A DNA stretch of 64,000 nt. It comes from Streptomyces sp. Go-475 (GTDB lineage: Bacteria; Actinomycetota; Actinomycetes; Streptomycetales; Streptomycetaceae). The notes below the pieces were generated by a model. It was not told the DNA's origin and made no database searches. It saw only the letters and a program-made list of their open reading frames with translations. The stretch lies in NCBI RefSeq assembly GCF_003330845.1, contig NZ_CP026121.1, positions 6,739,501 to 6,803,500 of the forward strand, read 5' to 3'. The translations under genes and the position numbers were made by a program. Within the stretch, counting starts at the first letter, position 1, and every line of letters starts with the position of its first letter. Below, piece after piece: positions 59,829 through 64,000 of this stretch.

Positions 59829-60685
59829 CCCCGGTCGTCGACGCCATCGAGCCGGCTCCGGCCGCGCGGGTGGGGCGGGCCCGCCTCCGGGTCGCCGTGC
59901 GGGTACTGCCCGCCCTGCTGCTCACCGCCCTCGCCCTGGCCGGCCCCTGGCTCGCCCCGCACGCCATCGACGCCCCCGTCGCCGCGCCCTACGCGGAACC
60001 CGGCGGCGGCGCCCCGCTCGGCGGGGACCAGCTCGGCCGGGACGTCCTCAGCCGGCTCCTCGCCGGAGGGCGCGAACTCGTCGTCACCTCCCTGCTCGTG
60101 GCCGTCCTGGTGACCGCCCTGGCCGCCGTCCTCGGCGCGGTCAGCGCCCTGCGCCCGGCCGTCGGGCGGATCGTGGAGCGCACCTGCGACATGCTGATGC
60201 TGCTGCCCGCCGTGCTCGGCATCCTCCTCGTCACCCTGTCCTGGCCGGACGGCGGACGGCTCGCCGTCGTCACCGCCTCCGTCGTCCTCGGCGTGCCCTA
60301 CGCGGTGCGTCTGGTGGCCGGCGCGGCGGCGCCCGTGGCGGCCTCCGGGTACGTGGAGGCGGCCTCCGTCGGCGGCGAACGCCTGTGGTACCTGGTGGCC
60401 CGGGAGGTGCTGCCCAACCTGCGGGCCACCCTCCTCGCCCTGTTCGGGCTGCGTTTCGTCGCCGCCGTCTACCTCGTCGCCACCGCCGGTTTCCTCCAGG
60501 TCGGGCCGCAACCCCCGGCCGCGGACTGGGCGTTGATGATCCGGGAGAACTCCGGCGGCATCCTCCTCAACCCCTGGGCCGTCCTCGCCCCCAGCGTCGC
60601 CGTGGGCCTGCTCGCCATGAGCGTCAACCTCGCGGCCGCCGCCCTCGTCCCCGCGACCGGCCGGAAGGCGGTGCCCACGCTGTGA
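59825..60685 (+). CDS. ABC transporter permease, DppC/OppC type
   Basis: 286-aa permease beginning with a polar stretch and then LRVAVRVLPALLLTALALAGPWLAP. The segment GGAPLGGDQLGRDVLSRLLAGGREL is the hallmark of OppC/DppC subunits. EAASVGGERLWYLVAREVLPNL is the EAA loop. The GTG overlaps the DppB-like stop (GTGA), and its own stop overlaps the ATPase start. Confidence 0.92.
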   Translation: MTPVVDAIEPAPAARVGRARLRVAVRVLPALLLTALALAGPWLAPHAIDAPVAAPYAEPGGGAPLGGDQLGRDVLSRLLAGGRELVVTSLLVAVLVTALAAVLGAVSALRPAVGRIVERTCDMLMLLPAVLGILLVTLSWPDGGRLAVVTASVVLGVPYAVRLVAGAAAPVAASGYVEAASVGGERLWYLVAREVLPNLRATLLALFGLRFVAAVYLVATAGFLQVGPQPPAADWALMIRENSGGILLNPWAVLAPSVAVGLLAMSVNLAAAALVPATGRKAVPTL

Positions 60686-62256
60686 ACCAGCACTGGACCT
60701 CTCAGAGCGACGTGCCGGAGGGAGAGCACACGGTACGGATCCACGGGCTGACCGTCTCCGCCCCCGGCGGCCGCCTCCTGCTGGACCGGGCCGGCCTGGA
60801 GCTGGCCCCCGGCCGTGTCACGGCCGTCGTCGGACCCTCCGGCTGCGGCAAGACGACCCTGCTGCGGGCCGTCACCGGTGCGCTGCCGCCGGGCACCGAG
60901 CGCACCGCGGGCACCGTCACCGTCCTCGGCCAGGACCCGCTCACCCTGCCCGCACCCGCCCTGCGCGCCCTGCGCCGCGACCGGCTCGCCTACGTCGCCC
61001 AGGACCCGGGCTCCGCCCTCAACCCGCGCATGAAGGTGCGCCGTCTGCTCGCCGAGGTCGCCGTCGACCCGAGCCCCGGGGCGATCCTCGGGCAGCTCGA
61101 CGAGGTGCGGCTGCCCACCGGCGACGGCCTGCCGGACCGCCGGATCGGCGCGCTGTCCGGCGGTCAGCAACGCCGCGTGGCGCTCGCCCGCGCGCTGGCC
61201 CGCCGCCCCGCCGTCCTCCTCCTCGACGAACCCACCGCCGGACTCGACCCCGCTCTGCGCGACGAGATCGCCGACCTGCTGCGCCACCTCGCCGAACGGC
61301 ACCGGATCGCCGTCGCCCTGTCCTGCCACGACACCGACCTGGTCACCCGGCTCGCCGACGACGTCGTGGACCTGACGGGCACGAACCCCCGGCCGACCGC
61401 GGGCAGCGGCCCGGCCGTCCAAGAGACGTCGTCCTCGACGGGGTCCGATTCCGGCGGGGCGTCAACTGCGGCGGGGCGTGGGGCCGCCCCCGGCCGGGGC
61501 GCGCCCCTGCTCACCGCGACCGGCCTCCGCGCCGCCCACACCCACCGCGGCCGACGCGTCCCCGTGCTGCACGGCATCGATCTCGGGCTCGCCGCCGGGG
61601 GCAGCCTGGGGGTCGTCGGGGCCTCCGGCTCGGGCAAGACGACCCTGCTGCGCACCCTCGTCGGGCTGCACCGCCCCACGGCCGGCACGGTCAGCCTGCA
61701 CGGCACGCCGCTCGCCCCCGGCGCGTCCCGCCGCTCCCGCGACCAGCGCCGCCGCCTCCAACTGGTGCCGCAGGACCCGCTCGGCACCCTCAACCCGGGC
61801 CGCACGGTCGGTGCCGCCCTGCGGCGCCCGCTCCTGCTGCACCGCCGGACCGGCCGCGCGGAGGCTCCCGCCCGGGTGCGGGAACTCCTGGACCAGGTCG
61901 GCCTGCCCGCGACGGCCGCCGACCGCTACCCCCACGAGCTGTCCGGCGGGCAGCGCCAGCGCGTCGCCATCGCGCGGGCCCTGGCCGCCGACCCCGACGT
62001 GCTGTTCTGCGACGAGGTCACCTCCGCGCTCGACGCGGAGACGGCCGTCGCCGTGATGGACCTGCTGACGGAGCTGCGGGACCGGCGCGGCCTGGCCCTG
62101 GTGCTCGTCAGCCACGATCTGCGCCTGGTCGCCGACCGCACCGAGGAGCTGATCGTCATGTCCGAGGGCCGGGTGACCGAGGCCGGCCCCACGCGGCGGC
62201 TGCTCGGTACGCCGGAGGAGGGACTCGCCAGCCCCTCGGCGGCGGGGATCGAGTAG
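60682..62256 (+). CDS. Fused double ABC ATPase, DppD-DppF type
   Basis: 524-aa protein carrying two complete nucleotide-binding domains. Domain 1 has Walker A GPSGCGKTT, signature LSGGQQRR and Walker B LLLDEPTAGLD. A Ser/Gly-rich linker of about 45 residues follows near 245-275. Domain 2 has GASGSGKTT, LSGGQRQR and LFCDEVTSALD. This fusion completes the importer, so unlike the sugar transporters in this window it has its own energy module. The start is GTG 60682, overlapping the DppC-like stop. Confidence 0.93.
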   Translation: MNQHWTSQSDVPEGEHTVRIHGLTVSAPGGRLLLDRAGLELAPGRVTAVVGPSGCGKTTLLRAVTGALPPGTERTAGTVTVLGQDPLTLPAPALRALRRDRLAYVAQDPGSALNPRMKVRRLLAEVAVDPSPGAILGQLDEVRLPTGDGLPDRRIGALSGGQQRRVALARALARRPAVLLLDEPTAGLDPALRDEIADLLRHLAERHRIAVALSCHDTDLVTRLADDVVDLTGTNPRPTAGSGPAVQETSSSTGSDSGGASTAAGRGAAPGRGAPLLTATGLRAAHTHRGRRVPVLHGIDLGLAAGGSLGVVGASGSGKTTLLRTLVGLHRPTAGTVSLHGTPLAPGASRRSRDQRRRLQLVPQDPLGTLNPGRTVGAALRRPLLLHRRTGRAEAPARVRELLDQVGLPATAADRYPHELSGGQRQRVAIARALAADPDVLFCDEVTSALDAETAVAVMDLLTELRDRRGLALVLVSHDLRLVADRTEELIVMSEGRVTEAGPTRRLLGTPEEGLASPSAAGIE

Positions 62257-62259
62257 CCG

Positions 62260-63270
62260 TCAGAGCACCTTGCGGTGCAGGAGCGCCGACAGCACGAGGG
62301 CGCCCGGCAGCAGCGGCAGCCACACCGTCAGGACGCGGTAGCCGATGACGGTGGCCGTGGCCGTGCCCACGGGCGCTCCGAACGCGGCCATGGTGAACAC
62401 CAGCGCCGCGTCCACGGGGCCGATCCCGCCCGGCGCCGGCACGGCCCCGGCCGCGGCGCCCGCCACCAGCAGCGCGAGGACCACCTGCGCCCAGGACAGC
62501 GGCAGCCCGAGCGAGAACCCGACCGTGGCGATCACGCTGCCCTGGAGCAGCGGGGTGGCCGCCGCACCGCCCCACAGGGCGAGCACACGGGCGGGGCGGG
62601 TGTGCAGCTCGCGGGCGTCGGTCAGGGCGGTGCGCAGGAAGCCGAGGGCGGGACGGCGCAGAGCCGGTACGGTCACCAGCAGCCCGGCGCCCGCGGCGAG
62701 CGCGAGCACGGCAGCGCCCGCCGCCAGGAGCAGCGTGCGGTCGTCGGGGAGGAGCGCGCCGAGCCGCAGGACGTCCGGGAACGCCACCAGGAACACCAGC
62801 AGCACCAGCGTCTTGGCGACCGGCCTGACCAGCGAGTACAGGGCGAGCGACGCGGTGGCCCGGGGGAGGGCGATGCCGCGGCGCTGCAGGAAGCGCAGCG
62901 TCACGGCGTGCGCGCCGAGGCCCGCCGGCAGCACCTGGTTCGCGGCACCGGCGGCGAACTGCGAGGCCACCAGCGGGCCGGGCGGCAGCCGCTCCGGCAG
63001 GGCGCCCTGCCGGACGCAGGCGGCGGCCACCCAGGTCAGGCAGGTGAAGCAGAACGCGGCGAGCAGCCACCAGGGGTCGGCGGCGGCCAGCCGCGCGGCA
63101 CCCGCGTAGGCGGCCCGCCGGTCGACCAGGGCCCACCCCCCGACCAGCAGCAGCGGGAGCAGGACCAGGGCCGGGCGGACGAGACGGGCGGCGGGGGAGC
63201 GGCGCGGGGCGGCGGGGCAGGGGGTGGCGGGGAGCGGTGCGGGGAGTGTTTCGAGCTGGAGCTGGGACAC
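62260..63270 (-). CDS. UPF0104/LPG-synthase-TM-like membrane protein (flippase-like)
   Basis: 336-aa integral membrane protein with about eight hydrophobic helices. The family segment FAAGAANQVLPAGLGAHAVTLRFLQRRGI and the later AVPAPGGIGPVDAALVFTMAAFGAP place it in the lysylphosphatidylglycerol synthase TM/UPF0104 family. Members include lipid flippase-like proteins; the synthase domain is absent. The GTG at 63270 begins MSQLQLETLPAP; its ribosome site (GGAAGGACG) is moderate. It converges on the ATPase gene with a 3-bp gap. The upstream 730 bp are repetitive and non-coding. Confidence 0.8.
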   Translation of the reverse strand: MSQLQLETLPAPLPATPCPAAPRRSPAARLVRPALVLLPLLLVGGWALVDRRAAYAGAARLAAADPWWLLAAFCFTCLTWVAAACVRQGALPERLPPGPLVASQFAAGAANQVLPAGLGAHAVTLRFLQRRGIALPRATASLALYSLVRPVAKTLVLLVFLVAFPDVLRLGALLPDDRTLLLAAGAAVLALAAGAGLLVTVPALRRPALGFLRTALTDARELHTRPARVLALWGGAAATPLLQGSVIATVGFSLGLPLSWAQVVLALLVAGAAAGAVPAPGGIGPVDAALVFTMAAFGAPVGTATATVIGYRVLTVWLPLLPGALVLSALLHRKVL

Positions 63271-63473
63271 GGCGTACGTCGTCCTTCCGCGTCACGCCCG
63301 GGGACGGGGCGGACGGATGCAGGGCGAGGCAGGGGGACGGCGGAAACGTGCCCGTCCGGTGTGACGACTCGGTGTCCGGCAGAAAAAGCGAGGCGGGCGG
63401 GAGAACGACACGGCGCGATCCGGGGCGGGCCCGGGCTCGAGGAAACGCGGTCCGGCCGGCCGCGACACACCAC

Positions 63474-63655
63474 CGGCGCCCTGCTGCGCCCTCCGCCCGG
63501 CGCGTGCCACCGCCCGGACCGATGCGCACCCCGGCGCCCTGCTGCGCCCTCCGCCCGGCGCCTGCCACCGCCCGGACCGATGCGCACCCCGGCGCCCTGC
63601 TGCGCCCTCCGCCCGGCGCCTGCCACCGCCCGGACCGATGCGCACCCCGGCGCCC
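63474..63655. repeat. 58-bp tandem repeat, three copies
   Basis: The unit starts GGCGCCCTGCTGCGCCCTCC and ends CCGATGCGCACCCC. Copies begin near 63474, 63532 and 63590 with one base difference, and a fourth copy breaks off after GGCGCCC. The period of 58 is not a multiple of three, which argues against coding. Confidence 0.9.
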
Positions 63656-63742
63656 CGCACCGCCACGCACGGCCTCCGCCGCCTCCGCCGGGGAGCCCGG
63701 GCTCCGTTGGGCCTCGCCGCCTCCGCCGGGAACCCGGGGCTC

Positions 63743-64000
63743 TCGCAGGCCGTACGCCGTGTCCATCCTCACTGTCGGGGACCCGGGGCTTTCGCAGGCC
63801 GTACGCCGTGTCCATCCTCACTGTCGGGGACCCGGGGCTTTCGCAGGCCGTACGCCGTGTCCATCCTCACTGTCGGGGACCCGGGGCTTTCGCAGGCCGT
63901 ACGCCGTGTCCATCCTCACTGTCGGGGACCCGGGGCTTTCGCAGGCCGTACGCCGTGTCCATCCTCACTGTCGGGGACCCGGGGCTTTCGCAGGCCGTAC
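63743..64000. repeat. 49-bp tandem repeat, five full copies plus a partial
   Basis: Units begin TCGCAGGCCGTACGCCGTGT at 63743, 63792, 63841, 63890, 63939 and 63988, so the period is exactly 49 bp. Copies are identical except at the first unit's edge. There are no spacers between them. The array runs past the window end, so its true size is unknown. On the minus strand each unit contains AGTGAGGATGGAC, which looks like a ribosome site plus start codon. Confidence 0.95.

Larger units (their letters stand above)
63271..64000. other. Non-coding, repeat-rich region at the window end
   Basis: No gene is supported. Open frames exist on the minus strand only because the repeats lack stops. Between 63271 and 63473 I see no element other than the expected promoter of the flippase-like gene. 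Two separate tandem-repeat arrays fill much of the rest. Confidence 0.6.

Noticed and set aside
63474..64000. CRISPR array
   Set aside because: Repeats are directly adjacent with no unique spacers and no cas genes are present.
1..64000. tRNA, rRNA, riboswitch, IS element or attachment site
   Set aside because: No cloverleaf, transposase, integrase, terminal inverted repeats or recognisable aptamer was found by eye; small RNAs cannot be excluded.

Overview
The window is high-GC actinobacterial chromosome and fits a Streptomyces: GC-ending codons, GTG starts, AGGAG-type ribosome sites, GTGA/ATGA gene overlaps, carbohydrate ABC transporters without their own ATPase, Tat-type lipoproteins and DmdR/IdeR-type iron boxes. 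No rRNA, tRNA, insertion sequence, CRISPR array or integrase was seen.

Layout. (1) 1-4902: operon for an aldehyde dehydrogenase, a GMC (choline-oxidase type) oxidoreductase and an APC permease. (2) 4999-21075: mostly conserved housekeeping genes. These are a DUF692/MNIO oxidase with an extra C-terminal domain, a K+ channel, a DUF7144 protein, a PTH2 hydrolase, a 59-aa zinc-ribbon protein, an FAD-Rieske oxidoreductase, a PPK2, a PhoX-like protein, a slipin, a SulP transporter with a beta-carbonic anhydrase, a small secreted protein, ZapE, a RibD-like reductase, a UspA-like protein, MurC and MsrB. (3) 21124-37856: sugar-catabolic block with a NagZ-like GH3, a GH5-like hydrolase, a BadF/GlcNAc-type kinase carrying a large Gly/Pro/His repeat insert, a second GH3, an ABC transporter, a GH38 alpha-mannosidase, an RpiR regulator and a SIS protein. 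The enzyme set fits intracellular breakdown of mannose/GlcNAc glycans such as N-glycan cores. (4) 37995-43414: accessory island with a polymorphic toxin and immunity pair, a start-less C-terminal fragment that looks like a displaced toxin cassette, a MerR remnant and a broken SpoIIE-type phosphatase. (5) 43490-50065: LacI regulator with twin palindromic operators, ABC transporter and GH42 beta-galactosidase. (6) 50193-51131: DyP peroxidase. (7) 51137-62256: two divergent operons, each with an iron box upstream. One holds SbnA- and SbnB-like enzymes, a PLP decarboxylase, a VioC-like Fe/2OG dioxygenase and a MATE exporter. The other holds a complete Opp/Dpp-type importer. This looks like an aminopolycarboxylate metallophore system without NRPS or NIS synthetases in the window. 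(8) 62260-64000: flippase-like membrane protein, then non-coding sequence with 58-bp and 49-bp tandem repeats running off the end.

How they work together. In (3) the transporter would import oligosaccharides, cytoplasmic glycosidases (no signal peptides) trim them, and the kinase and SIS protein feed amino sugars into metabolism; a shared GGTGRTT-type motif in the promoters suggests RpiR control. In (7) iron limitation would release both operons at once: synthesis and MATE export on one side, reuptake by the SBP_bac_5 importer on the other.

Family names are assigned from motifs and recall; no search could be run.
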